From the NCBI RefSeq assembly GCF_018294505.1, contig NC_057798.1:369305199-369369198 (forward strand): a DNA stretch of 64,000 bases, read 5' to 3'. Numbering within the stretch: the stretch's first letter is position 1; every line of letters starts with the position of its first letter. Source of the DNA: Triticum aestivum (Eukaryota > Streptophyta > Magnoliopsida > Poales > Poaceae). The translations under genes and the position numbers were made by a program. Below are positions 32,789 through 45,600 of this stretch, in pieces. Below the pieces are notes generated by a model. The model was not told the DNA's origin. It saw only the letters and a list, made by a program, of their open reading frames with translations, and ran no database searches.

Positions 32789-34282
32789 TAATAACCCACA
32801 AGTATAGGGGATCAATTGTAGCCTCTTTCGATAAGTAAGAGTGTCGAACCCAACGAGGAGCTAAAGGTAGAACAAATATTCCCTCAAGTTCTATTGACCA
32901 CCGATACAACTCTATGCACGCTTGATGTTTGCTTTACCTAAAACAAGTATGAAACTATTTTGCAAGAATAAAACCACGAGTACTTTGCAAGAATAGAACT
33001 AAGAATAAATTGCAAGGTAATAAAAGTAGAAAGCTTTTGTCAACAAGAAAGTCATTTGTCCCTAGGCAATCGATAACAAGTACTGGTAATCATTCTTGTA
33101 ATTTTATATAAGGGAGAGGCATGAGCTAACATACTTTCTCTACTTGGATCATATGCACTTATAATTGGAACTCTAGCAAGTATCCACAACTACTAAAGAT
33201 CATTAAGGTCGTGAAACCCAACCATAGCATTAAGTATCAAGTCCTCTTTACTCCCATACGTCATACCCCACCTACTCGGGTTTAAGTTTTTGTCACTCTC
33301 GCAACCCACCGTAAGTGAACCATGAACATATTGCAACACCCTACAGTGAGGACCCCTCACGTTTGCGCGAGATGGAGGGCACCATAGGACAGCACCATAA
33401 ATAAAATATACAATCATACCAACCAAGATCACGATTATTCCATAGGACAAGACGGATCTACTCAAACATCATAGGATAACCATAGATCATTGGGAAATAA
33501 TATATGGAGTTGAGAACCATGTTTAAGTAGAGATTACAGCGTGGGAAAGAGGTGTTACACCACTACATAGAGGGGGAGAAATTTGGTGTTGACGGTAGCA
33601 AGGTTGTTGATGTAGATCGCCATCACAATCCTAGCCCCGGCGGCACTCCGGCGCCACTGGGAGAGAGGGGGAGAGAGGCCCCCTCCTTCTTCTTCTTCCT
33701 TGGCCTCCCCCTAGATGGGAGAAGGGTTCCCCCTCTGGTCCATGGCCTCCATGGCCGTGGAGGGGCGAGAGCCCCTCCAAGATTGGATATGTCTCTCTAT
33801 CCTCTTATGTTTTGCGTTCCTCAGATCTGGCCGAAAACCGTCTCTTATATTCCCGGAGATCCGTAACTCTGATTGCGCTGACCTTTTTACACAATATTTT
33901 TTTCCAGATATAAGCTTCCTTGCGCCCGGAGTACAACTCCAACCGATGTACGAGGTGGGCACAACCCACCACGCCACGCCTGGCTCCTCTGACGCGCCCT
34001 GGTGGGTTGTGCCCACCACGGGCCTCCGTTTGCGGTGATTCCAACTCCCAAAAATCACAAATATTCCAAAATAATTCTCTGTGGAGTTGCATCACATTTG
34101 GACTTCATTTCATATGGATTTTCTGCGATACAAAAATTTGGCAACAAACAGGAACTGGCACTGGGCACTAGATAATTAAGTTAGTCCAAACAAATCATAT
34201 AAAAAGTTTCCAAAAGTATGTAAAACTTGTATAATATTGGCATGAAACAATCAAAAATTATAGATAGGACGGAGACGTATTA
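32789..34282 (-). repeat. Element 1, 3' LTR
   Basis: 1,494 bases. The terminal TG has become TA on the plus strand and the far end reads TA instead of CA, so both ends are mutated. It has about 45 extra bases near 33387-33435 compared with the other LTR. The first 200 bases differ at about ten positions (5%) from 38735 onward. Confidence 0.88.
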
Positions 34283-35009
34283 GCATCCCCAAGCTTCATT
34301 CCCGCTCGTCCTCTAGTAGGTAAATAATAAAAAAGATAATTTTTGATGTGGAATGCTACCTAACATAAACTTGATCATACGTCTAGTCATGGCATGAATA
34401 TTAAGACATAAGTGATTCAAAGCAATAGTCTATAATTTGACATAAAGACATCAATACTCAGGCATCCCAATAAACAATTATGTCTTTCAGAATATCAACG
34501 CTGACGAAAGCTATCCCTTCAAAATCGTATAGTCTTGTCATGCTCTGTCTTCTTAACACAAAGTATAAATCATGTACAACCCCGATGACAAGCCGAGCAA
34601 TTGCTTCATACTTTTTAACGCGCTTCAGCTTTTTCAACCCTTACGCAATACATGAGCGCAAGCCATGGATATAGCACTAGGGGTGGAATGGAGTATGATG
34701 ATAGGGGTAAATATAAAGAATACAAAAAGGTAAGAAAGTCTCACATCGACGCGGATAACCAACGGGCTATGGAAATGCCCATCAATTGATATCAACGTGA
34801 GGAGTAGGGATTGCCATGAAACAAATGCACTAAAAGCTAGAAGTGTATGAAAGCTCCATATGAAAACTAAGTGGGTGTGCATCTAATCCTATAATGAGAT
34901 ATTCCCACTAGTATATGAAAGTGACAACATAGGAGACTCTCTATATGAAAAACATGGTGCTACTTTGAAGCACAAGTGTGGTAAAGGATACTAACAGTGC
35001 CCCTTCTCT

Positions 35010-35110
35010 CTTTTATTATCATTTTTCTTTTTTTTTTCTTTTTTTTCCTTTTTTCTTTTTTTTTCTTTTTTTTCTTTTTTTTCTTTTTTTCTTTTCTCCT
35101 TTTCTCTCTC
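35010..35110. repeat. Long pyrimidine (T/C) tract
   Basis: About 100 bases almost purely T with single C interruptions on the plus strand, so purine on the element strand. A shorter counterpart exists in element 2 near 43325-43345. Confidence 0.95.
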
Positions 35111-36042
35111 TCAATGTCTGGAGTCTCATCCCGACTTGTGGGGGAATCATAGTCTCCATCATCCTTTCCTCATTGGGGCACTACTCTAAAAATGATGATC
35201 ATCACACTTCTATTTACTTATAACTCGACAGAAATAAAAATTACAACTTGATACCTATAACAAAATATGACTCTATATGAATGCCTCTAACAGATGATCT
35301 AGCGTAACATGTATAAAAATGATGCACGGTGGCTGAGCGATAACTACAATGTCAGCTATATGATCATGCAAAGCAATATGACAATGAATGCTCAAGTCAT
35401 CAAACGGAAGCGGAGGAAGTTGCATGGCAATATATCTAGGAATGGCCATGGAAAAGCCATCATAGGTAGGTATGGTGGATGTTTTGAGGAGGATATAATA
35501 AGGCTTATGTGTGATAGAGCGTATCATGTCACGGGATTTGGATGCACCTGCGAAGTTTGCACCGAGTCTCGAGGTGAGAAAGGGCAATGCACGGTATTGT
35601 AGAGGCTAGCAAATTGCAGAAAGGTAAGAGTGCATATAATCCATAGACTCACATTAGTCATAAAGAACTCATATACTTATTTCAAAAGTTTATTAGCCCT
35701 TGAAGCAAAGTACTACTACGCATGCCCCTAGGGGGATAGACTGGTAGGAAAAGACCATCGCTCGTCCCCGACCGCCACTCATAAGGAAGACAATCAATGA
35801 TAAATTGTGCTCCAACTTTCATAGAATAGCGAGAGACTATACGTGCATGCTTCGGAAATCACAAACCTTAACACCAATATTCTTACTTAACCACAACCGT
35901 TTACTAGTACTTCCTACATATTTATCATCTCTATATCACAAAACTATTGCAGGAATCAAACATACCATATTCAGTGATCCATAAGTTTTATGTAGGATTT
36001 TATGACTAACCATGCAATTGACCAATTCCTGTTGACTCTCTA

Positions 36043-36245
36043 AATAGATATAAGTGAAGCATGAGAGTTTAATTCTTTCTACAAAAGATCATTCTCTAAC
36101 AAATATAAGTGAAGCAAAATAGCATTCTACGAACATCGGTTTTCTATGTGAAGAGAAATAGGCAATCCACACTTCAAATGATATAAGTGAAGCACATGAA
36201 GCATTCTATAAAGCCATACTCAAAAGATATAAGTGAAGTGCAATG
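36043..36245. repeat. Dispersed direct repeats 'atataagtgaagca'
   Basis: The string (at)ataagtgaagc(a/g) recurs four times at roughly 50-65 base spacing, each followed by a related 'gcattctataaa/ctacga' phrase. Element 2 has the same phrase near 44345-44470 in fewer copies. Confidence 0.8.
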
Positions 36246-37442
36246 AGCATTCTATAAATTAACCATGGACTATCTCATACCAGCATGGTGCATAAAAGAA
36301 AATTGAAAACCAAAGACAAAAGACGCTCCAAGATTTGCACATATCACGCGAACGAAACAAAACCGAAAACATACCGATACTTCTTGAAGAAAGATGGGAT
36401 GCCTTCCGGGGCATCCCCAAGCTTAGACGCTTGAGTATCCTTGAATATTCACTTGGGGTGCCTTGTGCATCCCCAAGCTTGAGCTCTTGCCTCTCCTCCT
36501 TCTCCTCATATCGAGACCTCCTCGATCTTTGATCACTTCATCCACACAAAACTCAACAGAAAGCTCGGTAAGATCCATTAGTATAATAAAGCAAATCACT
36601 ACTATAAGTACTGTTACAAACCAATTAATATTTTGTTTTTGCATTGTAGCTACTATAATATAATTTTTCCATGGCTTATACCACCGATAGAATCGATAGT
36701 TTCATCAAAACAAGCAAACCAATGCATCAAAAACAGAATCTGTCTTAAATAGGATAGTCTGTAGTAATCTAAACACTAACATACTTATGGTACTCCAACA
36801 ATTATGTGAAAATTAGTACAAATAACAATTTTGTATATAAATACAGTACAAAAGGTTTCAGAACCGTTCGATGTTCCTGTAAAAAATGTAAAATCGTGCA
36901 CTACAGCCAAAGTTTCTGTTTTGCACTGCACAAACCAACAAGCAATCCACCCATCCTAAAGGCAAATCTTGGCAAATTATTTTTATAATACAATGACATT
37001 GTACAAGGGGATAATTATTTTTGTTGAAATGTTTCTGTAATTTGAGATTCACAAAGTTTCCATGGGCATGAACAAAGTTCAAGGCTAGCTCCCACTTTCA
37101 CAATGCTCGTCCCTCTCACTTTCACTTTTCTTTTAGTGTAGTTTTAAGTTTCCCCTCTATATTTTTTCTTGTTTTCAAACTTTATAAAATCACTCAACAG
37201 AAATAAATGACTCTCTAAAACTTCCGGGTTGTCTCCCTGGCAGCGCTTTCTTTAAAGCCATTAAGCTAGGCATAAAGTGCTCAAGTAATGAATCCACCCG
37301 GATCCCAAGGTATATCAAAGCCAATTTTAATTAACAACGATTTGGCATTAGTAGTGAGCACAAAGAAACATATATCAAGCAATGACGAAGTCTACCTCTC
37401 TTCCTATGCATTGGCATGTCATACAAGAACAATTCATGAACA

Positions 37443-38629
37443 TCAAGTAAAGGCCAATACATAGGCATATGTGGTTTCTTGCAATTTTATCATGTTGAAA
37501 ATATAAAGAGGCGGAGATGTAGTTCCTCTCTCATAATAATTGCAAGTAGGAGCAGCAAGCACATGCATATTACATTCATCAAAATCATCATGTGCAACAG
37601 TAAAATGCAACCCATCAACATAATCCTTAATAAGAACAAACTTCTCCGATATAGTGTAGTTTGGAGAATTCAAGAAGATAATAGGACTATCATGTGTGGG
37701 TTCAATAGAAACAGTTTCATTCTTAACATAAGTAACTATAGCAAGTTCATCTCCATAAGCATAATTCATATTGGCATCTTGGCCACAAGCATAACAAGCA
37801 TCAAGTTCATCAAAAGGGATATTTCAAATGAATCAACGAGATCATAGCAATTATCATAGCATTCATCCTTCGGTAAGCATGAAGGGGCATTAAATAATGT
37901 ATGAGTTGGAGGGTTACTCTCATTAGAAGGTAGGCACGGGTAGCTAACCTGTTCTTCCTCCACTTGTTCTTCGCTCTCCTCATCATCTTTTTCATCCAAT
38001 GAGCTCACAATTTCATCAATTCCTTCTTCCATAGACTCCTGCAAAATATTAGTCTCTTCTTGGACAGTGGAGACTTTCTCAATAAATGCATCAATATCGG
38101 AATTGAATTTATAATTATCATAACAATATTTAAGGATGGAAAAAACTTCAGGCCTATAAACATCATCATCAAAAGCTTCAAACTTTTCAAACAAAGATTC
38201 AATTTCATAAGCACCCTTAAAAGCAACAATTTCATAATAATCATATATACCTCTAGCATAAGAAGCCAAGGTTTCACTATCATTAAATTCACATGAAAAG
38301 AGAAGGTGTGGAGCATTCATCCTAGAGCAACAAGTAAAATCATATCTCAACCATAAATCTTGAACATACCAATGCAACATATAAATTTGATCCCATAAAA
38401 GTTTCCCTATTTCTGTCAAGCGATAATACCTAAAGTATTCACGTTGATCCAATGTTACTCCCATTATATAGTTAAATGGGGTTTTCTCAGGGTTATCAAA
38501 GTAGTGCATAATATCTTTTACATAATGAGCATCGAGGGTTTTAGGAGGTTCCCCATCTCCATGAGTAGCAAGTACCACTAAGTTTTTTGGTGTTCGTGCT
38601 CCATATCCATAACTAAAGATAGAGAACAA
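37443..38629 (-). pseudogene. Conserved ORF of non-autonomous Athila-like element
   Basis: The 287-codon frame starting at 38629 (FSYGYGARTPKNLVVLATHGD, then KDIMHYFDNPEKTPFNYIMG and WYVQDLWLRYDFTCCSRMNAP) and the 108-codon frame from 37769 belong together; ATGA at the junction makes the second start overlap the first stop. A small indel near 37827 explains the split: in the shifted frame a CYACGQDAN string leads directly into the second piece. The middle is acidic (EEQVEEEQV). No known domain, catalytic motif or membrane segment. I know similar hypothetical proteins only from grass repeats. Role unknown; a structural or RNA-binding protein is only a guess. Confidence 0.7.
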
Positions 38630-38709
38630 CTTAGGATAGGAAATAAAAACTACTTAGTGATAAAACAAACAAGCACACACGAGAATATTCACCCCATGCT
38701 ATTGCTCCA

Positions 38710-38723
38710 CGACAACGGCGCCA
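38710..38723 (-). promoter_or_regulatory. Element 1 primer binding site
   Basis: TGGCGCCGTTGTCG on the minus strand, 11 bases inside the 5' LTR; it is close to the tggcgccgttgccgg PBS usual for Sabrina/WHAM-type elements. Confidence 0.75.
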
Positions 38724-38734
38724 TAAAAAGGTCT

Positions 38735-40180
38735 CGATAACCCACAAGTATAGGGAATCAATTGTAGCCTCTTTCGATAAGTAAGAGTGTCGAACCCAAC
38801 AAGGAGCTAAAGGTAGAACAAATATTCCCTCAAGTTCTATCGACCACCGATACAACTCTATGCATGCTTGATGTTTGCTTTACATAAAACATGTATGAAA
38901 CTATTTTGCAAGAATAAAACTACGAGTACTTTGCGAGAATAAAACTAAGAATAAATTGCAAGGTAATAAAAGTAGACAACTTTTGTCAACAAGAAAGTCA
39001 TTTGTCCCTAGGCAATCGATAACAAGTACCGGTAATCATTCTTGTAATTTTACAAGAGGCAAGAGCTAACATACTTTCTCTACTTGGATCATATGCACTA
39101 ATGATTGGAACTCTAGCAAGCATCCGCAACTACTAAAGGTCATTAAGGTCGTGAAACCAAACCATAGCATTAAGCATCAAGTCCTCTTTACTCCCATACG
39201 TCATACCCCACCTACTCGGGTTTAAGTTTCTATCACTCTCGCAACCCACCATAAGCGAACCATGAACATGTTGCAACACCCTACAGCGAGGACCCCTCAC
39301 GTTTGCACGAGGCGGAGGGCATCTTAGGACAACATGATTAACCCATAGGACAAAACGGATCTACTCAAACATCATAGGATAACCATAAATCATTGGGAAA
39401 TAGATATGGAGTTGAGCACCATGTTCAAGTATAGATTACAGTAGGGTAAATAGGTGTTACACTGCTGCATAGAGGGGGAGAAACTTGGTGTTGACGGTAG
39501 CAAGGTTGTTGATGTAGATCGTCGTCACAATCCTAGCCCCGACGGCACTCCGGTGCCATCGGGAGAGAGGGGGAGAGAGGCACCCTCCTTCTTATTCTTC
39601 CTTGGCCTCCCCCTAGATGGGAGGAGGGCTCCCCCTCTGGTCCATGGCCTCATGGCTGTGGAGGAGTGAGAGCCCCTCCGAGATTGGATCTGTCTCTCTG
39701 TCCTCTTCTGTTTTGCATTCCTCAGATCTGGCCGAAAACCTTTTCTTATATTCCCAGAGATCCGTAACTCCGATTGCGCTGATCTTTTTACATGATTTTT
39801 TTTCAGATATAAGCTTCCTTGCACCCGAAGTACAGCTCCAACTGACGTACGAGGTGGGCACAACCCACCACGCCACCCCTGGCTCCTCTGGCACGCGCTA
39901 GTGGGTTGTGTCCACCACAGGCCTCCGTTTGCGGTGATTCCAACTCCCAAAAATCACAAATATTCCAAAATAATTCTCCGTGGAGTTGCATCACGTTTGG
40001 ACTTTGTTTGATATTGATTTTCTGTAATACAAAAATAGGCAACAAACATGATTTGGCACTGGGCACTAGATAAGTAAGTTAGTCCAAATAAATCATACAA
40101 AAAGTTGCCAAAAGTATGTAAAACTTGTATAATATTGGCATGAAACAATCAAAAATTATAGATACGACAGATACATATCA
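38735..40180 (-). repeat. Element 1, 5' LTR
   Basis: 1,446 bases. The plus-strand end atacatatca is the TG start of the LTR on the element strand. It includes the grass-typical phrase cccacaagtatagggaatca at its other end. The C/G-rich block at about 39535-39700 corresponds to the transcribed leader. Confidence 0.88.
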
Positions 40181-40185
40181 TGTGC

Positions 40186-40285
40186 CCCTAGATGATTTGT
40201 TCGCATCTCGTTTGGGCTCTTGTACATATGTTCTGCCTTCTATAAAAATAAGGTATGCCATTGGCTTACTCTTGGAAAAAACCTA
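40186..40285 (+). mobile_element. LINE 3' end
   Basis: It resumes the LINE 3' UTR from 32783: gtttgggctcttgtacatat and ttctataaaaataaggtatg are typical of the 3' ends of grass LINEs. No long poly(A) tail is present, only an A/T-rich end, so the exact end is uncertain. Confidence 0.7.
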
Positions 40286-40435
40286 GCATGTATCCATCAA
40301 TCAGATTTCTCATGAAACCCAGTGGTTTGATGAAAAATGCATTGGTAATTAAGGTAAATAAAAAAATAGTTGGAATTTCTCTACATCATTTCCGCCATTT
40401 GATAATGTTGGTCTTCTCAGGTAAGCAACTATTAA

Positions 40436-40646
40436 AGCAAGTACAATAAGCTTATGCAAGCAGTCTATAGGAATTAAAATATTATTTTTCTGCTCACTTG
40501 AAGGGGAAAGAAGAGGAGAGAGAGAAGGAGACGGCTACATAATAATAGACAGTTGCAACACGTGTTCCTAGACACTATGTGAGAGTGGGAGGTGAGTCAT
40601 GTAGTAATAAAGTTTAACATTTTTATATTTAACTATTGTACTTGCT
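40436..40646. mobile_element. MITE with 13-base terminal inverted repeats
   Basis: agcaagtacaata (40436-40448) and tattgtacttgct (40634-40646) are perfect inverted repeats bounding 211 bases without coding capacity. The interior contains gaggagagagagaaggagacgg and gtgagagtgggaggtgagtca, phrases seen in a common grass MITE. I cannot see a convincing TSD, and the true ends may lie a few tens of bases further out because ctataagc/cttatag motifs flank both sides. Confidence 0.65.
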
Positions 40647-40689
40647 GGCTATAAGCTTGACTATAAGTGACATGGTAACATTGACGTCG

Positions 40690-41026
40690 TCCTTTACCAG
40701 GGTTGGCTAACCCCAAGGAGTCTAGACTCATCAACTACAAGGGGGCACAACGGGCGCACACCATGGCACTAATCATAGGAGACCAGATGACCTTGACACC
40801 CAAGATAGAGGGTGGCGGCTCCCCAGATTGCATCCAACATGTAAACCCTACGCCTCTCATGTCTATATAAAGGGATGTCTAGGGTTCCTCCTCATCATCT
40901 ATCCTCAAATAGGAGAACTCTCGCCTCTCCTGTCTATATAAAAGAAAGTTTAGGGTTCATCTTCATCATCTATCACTCTCGGTAGCCACATCATACATCA
41001 TTGTAACCCCTCGCACGAGGTATCCT
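40690..41026 (+). other. LTR-like fragment with duplicated promoter
   Basis: The text (accagatgaccttgacaccc, then tctatataaaggg, then tcatcatctatc) looks like the U3/R end of a gypsy LTR, orientation plus. A 71-base tandem duplication (40851-40992) repeats the TATA region, giving TATATAAA at 40864-40871 and 40935-40942. It is interrupted at 41027 by element 2. No partner LTR is in the window. Confidence 0.55.
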
Positions 41027-42561
41027 TGCTACTTGTCATTTGCATTGGAATTTCCGAGGAGAGGATGATGCAGTACAATATAGATAAGTATTTCCCTCAG
41101 TTAAGAACCAAGGTTATCAATCTAGTAGGAGAACCATGCGAAACCTCGTGAACAACACCTACACACAAAAGAGAAAATACTTGCACCCAACGCGACCAAG
41201 AGGGTTGTTAATCCCCTTGGCGGTTAATGGCAAGGATCAAATCTAATAATGGTAGATAGACAAACAAAAACACAAAATAAAATAACAATAAATAAATTGC
41301 AGCAAGGTATTTTTGGATTTTAATATATGGCAAAGGTAGACCCAGGGGGCACAGTTTTCACTAGAGGCTTCTCTCTCGAATAAAAAGCATACGGTGGGTA
41401 AACAAAATACTGTGAGGCAATTGATAGAAAAGTGCATAGTTTTGACGATATTCAAGGCAATGATCATGTATATAGGCATCACGTTCGAGACAAGTAGACC
41501 GACTCCTACCTGCATCTACTACTATTGCTCGAACCATCGACCGCTATTCTGCATGCATCTAGAGTATTAATTTCATAAGAAGCGGAGTAACGCCTTAAGC
41601 AAGATGACATGATGTATACAAAGTAAATCCAACCAATATGAATAAACCCCTTCGTTATTCCCTTAACGGAAACAATACAAATATGTGTCTTGTCCCCTTC
41701 TATCACTGGGATATAGATCACCGCAAGATGGAGCCCATTACAAAGCAACTCTCCCATTGCAAAGTAAATCAATCTAATTAGCCAAACAAAACTTATTGAT
41801 CAGAGAGAAATACAAAACTATAATAATCATACGTATAAGAATTTAGAGAAGACTAAAATAATATTCATGAATAATCTGATCATGAACCCACATTTCATCG
41901 GATCCCAACAAACACACCGCAAAAGAAGATTACATAGAATATATCTCCAAGAACATTGGGGAGAACATTGTATTGAAGATCGAAGAGAGAGAGAAGACGC
42001 CATCTAGCTACTAGCTATGAACCCGTAGGTTTGTGGTAAACGACTCACACATCATCTAAAGGGCAGCAAGATTGATGTAGAGGCCCTCCGTGATCAATTA
42101 CCCTCCAACAGAGTACCTTAAAAGGCCTCTAGATGGGATCGCCGAAGAACAGCAACTTGCGGCGGCGAAAAAAGAATTTTGGGTGGCTCTCTCGTGTATT
42201 GGGAATATTTGGGAATTTATAGAGGTGGAATTATGTCAAGAGGTTCCACGAGGGGGCCACAAGCCTGGGGGCATGCCTCCTAAGCTTGTCGCTCCCTCGT
42301 GACTCTTCATGTCTTCACCCAAACCTTCTAGGGTCCCTTCTGGTCCAGAAAACATTTATGCACATTTTTTTCTCCATTTGGACTCTATTTGATATTGATT
42401 TTATGAAAAGCCAAAAGCAAGAAAAAAATAGCAATTGGCAGTGGGCACTAGGTTAATAGGTTAGTCCAGAAAATGATATATAATTGCATACAAAACATCC
42501 AAGATTGATACTATAATTGCATTGCACAATCAAAAATTATAGATACAATGAAGACACATCA
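41027..42561 (-). repeat. Element 2, 3' LTR (complete)
   Basis: 1,535 bases, from tgctacttgtcatttgcatt to acatca. The internal part at about 41405-41905 has no counterpart in the other LTR, which therefore has a deletion of about 500 bases. Confidence 0.85.
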
Positions 42562-45500
42562 AGCATGCCCAAACTTAATTCATGCTCGTCCTCGAGAAGG
42601 TAAATGATAAAACAGAATTTTGATGTGGAATGCTACCTAACATGTTTGTCATGTAATATTTATTTTATGGTATGAATATTTAGATCCTAATGATTCAAAG
42701 CAATAGTCTATAATTTGACATAAAAACATCAATACTCAGGCATCCCAACAAACAATCATGCCTTTTAAAATATAAATGCTAAATAATTCTATCCTTACAA
42801 AATCATATAGCCTTGTCATGGTCCATCTTCTTGACACAAACTATAAATCATGTGCAACCCCGGTGTCAGCCAAGCAATTGATTCATTCTTTTTAACGCGC
42901 TTCAGGTTTTTCACCCTCCTCCCCCTCCCCCGCAATACATGAGCGCAAGCCATGGATATAGAACTATATATGGGTGGAATAGAGTATGGTGGTAGAGATA
43001 ATATGAAGAAGACAAAGATGGAGAAAGTCTCACATCGACGAGGCTAATCAACCAGCTATGGAGATGTCCATCAATTAATGTCAATGGAAGGAGTAGGGAT
43101 TGCCATGCAGCGGATGCACTAAGAGTTATAATGTGTACGAAAGCTGAAAATGAAAGCTAAGTGGGCGTGCATCCAACTTGCTTGCTCTAGAAGACCTCGG
43201 GCTTTTGAGGAAGCTCATCATTGGAATATACAAGCGAAGTTCTATAATGAAAAATTACCACTAGTTATATGAAAAACATAGTTTTACTTTGAAGCACAAG
43301 TGTGGAAAAAGAAGTAGCATTGCCCCTTCTCTCTTTTTCTCTCATTTTTTGTGGGCTCTTTTTGGCCTTTTTATCCTAGGCGCTTTTTGCCCTTTTTTAT
43401 TTCTTGTTTTTATTTCCTCACTTGGGAAAATGCTCTAATAATGAATAATGATGATCATCACATTTCTATTTACTTACAAATCAAAATTACAACTCGATAC
43501 TAGAACAAAATATGACCCTATATGAATGCATGTGTCAATGTACCAGAATGTGCAAAAATCTAGCGTAACATTTGTAAAATAAAAGATGAATGGTGGCGGA
43601 GCCATAAATACTATGTCAGGTATATGATCATGCAAATCAATATGACAATGATGATGTGTGTCATAATAACGGAATGGTGGAAGTTGCATGGCAATATATC
43701 TTAGAATGGCTACTGAAATGCCATGATAAGTAGGTATGGTGGTTGTTTTGAGGAAGATATAAGGAGGTTTATGTGTGATAGATCATATCATATCACGGGG
43801 TTTGGATACACCGGCAAAGTTTGCACCACATCTCGACGCGAGAAAGGGCAATGCACGGTATCGGAGAGGCTAGCAAATTACGGAAAGATGAAAGTGTGTA
43901 TAATTCATGGACTTGCATTAATCATAAAGAACTCACATACTTCTTGTGAAAGTTTATTAGCCCTCGAAAAAAGTACTACTACACATGCTCCTAGGGGGAG
44001 GTTTGTAGGTGTTAAACATCATGCGCCCCCGACCTTCACGCAAAGGAAGACACTCAATAATAAATCATGCTCCAGCTTCTTAGCATAATGGGAGAGTATA
44101 CGCCCATGCTTCGGGAAGCACAAACCTTAACACCAATATTCTTATGAAACCACAATAATTCACCAGTACCTCCCACATTTTACCATCTTTATATCGCAAA
44201 ACTATTGCAAGGAATCAAACTTATCATATTCAGTGATCTACACGAAAGTTTTTATTATATCCCTTCTGAATACCTATCATACTAGGACCAATTTCATAAC
44301 CCGTGCATGTTGCCATTACTATTTATTATACTCTCAAAATGATATATGTGAAGCATGGGAGTGCAACTATTTCTTTAAAATAGAACCACCGCCATGCTCT
44401 AAAAGATGTAAATAAAGTACTAGAGCAACTGCCTAGCTTAAAAGATATAAGTGAAGCATATAGAGTATTCTAACAAATCACGAATAATGTGTGTCCCTCT
44501 CAAAAAGGTGTATCCATAAAAGATGATTGTGGCAAACTAAAAATCAAACAAAGCAAAGACTCATGTAATACACGACGCTCCAAGCAAAACTCATATCATG
44601 TGAAGAATAAAAATATAGCTCCAAGTAATTTACCGATGGTTGGTAGAAGAAAGAAGGGACGCCATCTGGGGCATCCCCAAGCTTAGTGTCTTGGGTGTCC
44701 TTGAATATTACCTTGGGTTGCCTTGGGCATCCCCAAGTTTAGGGTATTGCCACTCCTTATTTCTTCATCCATCACGATCTCACTCAATACTTGAAAACTT
44801 TGGCACACAAAACTCAACAGAAAACTTGTGAGATCCATTAGAATAACAAGCCAATCATAAACTTTAGGGCCTCATTCGGTTTGGAGGATTTTCATAGGAA
44901 AAACATAGGAATAAGGATTCCAGAGGAAATTTTCATATATATGCATTCAGTTTGTAGGATATGCGTACAGGAATTTCGTAGGAATACTACTCATTTCTTG
45001 TATTTTTGGAGGAAACTACACATCCACTCAAAACGAGGCAAGTCAATTCCTTAGGATGGCAAGTGCCATCCTATCAAATTCCTTAGTCTGTAATGATAGG
45101 AACAAATTCAATACTTCTGTAACTCCAATAATTCTTAAAAATTAGGAAAATGTGGGAAATTTTTATATAAATCATGTGTAAAAAATTCAGAATTTTATCA
45201 CATCCTAGTGAATTTAGAAAATTCTGCTAGTGGGCACAAAAGTTTCTGCTTTTTCACAGAATCAAATCAACTGTCAACCAAATCATCCCAATGGCTTTAC
45301 TTGGCGCTAATTTAAAACACAAAAATACGACCATAACAGTAGCATAATTGTGTGCACACTCAAAAGATAATAAACAAGAAAAATAAAGATAACTATTGGG
45401 TTGCCTCCCAACACGCGCTTTTGTTTTACGCCCCTAGCTAGGCGTAATGTATAGTTTCAAGTGTTGTCATTCTTAGTTCCCAAGTCCTTTCTAATCAAAT

Positions 45501-45600
45501 CTTCCAAAAAATCATAATAAATCTTTCCTCTCATGTTCTTCTTTCCTAGCGGGAGTTCTTAAACTATTGAAAGGACTTTGTTCAGTAATTTTAACTTTCA
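42562..45600 (-). other. Element 2 internal non-coding region
   Basis: 3 kb AT-rich sequence homologous to the element 1 interior (gcatgcccaaacttaattca, the cggtgtcagccaagcaattg and gccataaatactatgtc stretches). It is interrupted by the MITE fragment at 44867. No gag or pol. Confidence 0.75.
44867..45085 (+). mobile_element. Harbinger/Tourist-type MITE fragment
   Basis: It begins gggcctcattcggtttggag after tta, the classic start and TSD of this MITE group, followed by AT-rich phrases with aggaat repeats. The matching inverted end was not found; about 45060-45085 it passes into element sequence. It is therefore probably 3' truncated. Element 1 lacks it at the equivalent place (near 36600). 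Confidence 0.65.

Larger units (their letters stand above)
34283..37442 (-). other. Element 1 internal non-coding region
   Basis: 3.2 kb, AT-rich, homologous in blocks to 42562-45590 of element 2 (for example the ggcatcccaa and atcaaacggaa/agttgcatggcaat stretches). It includes repeated 'atataagtgaagca' units at about 36045-36240. I see no ORF of the kind expected for gag or pol. Confidence 0.75.
32789..40180 (-). mobile_element. Non-autonomous Athila/Sabrina-like LTR element 1
   Basis: 7.4 kb with LTRs 32789-34282 and 38735-40180 and TSD ggtgc (32784-32788) / tgtgc (40181-40185). The PBS on the minus strand next to the right LTR fixes orientation. The interior holds one conserved ORF (38629-37443) and long AT-rich non-coding sequence, with no gag or pol, so it resembles a large non-autonomous derivative. 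Interior and LTR ends are clearly related to element 2 at 41027-46995. It is inserted in the LINE 3' UTR. Confidence 0.88.

Noticed and set aside
34978..35223. Phe/Leu-rich 'membrane protein' frame
   Set aside because: Product of the pyrimidine tract in element 1; not a gene.
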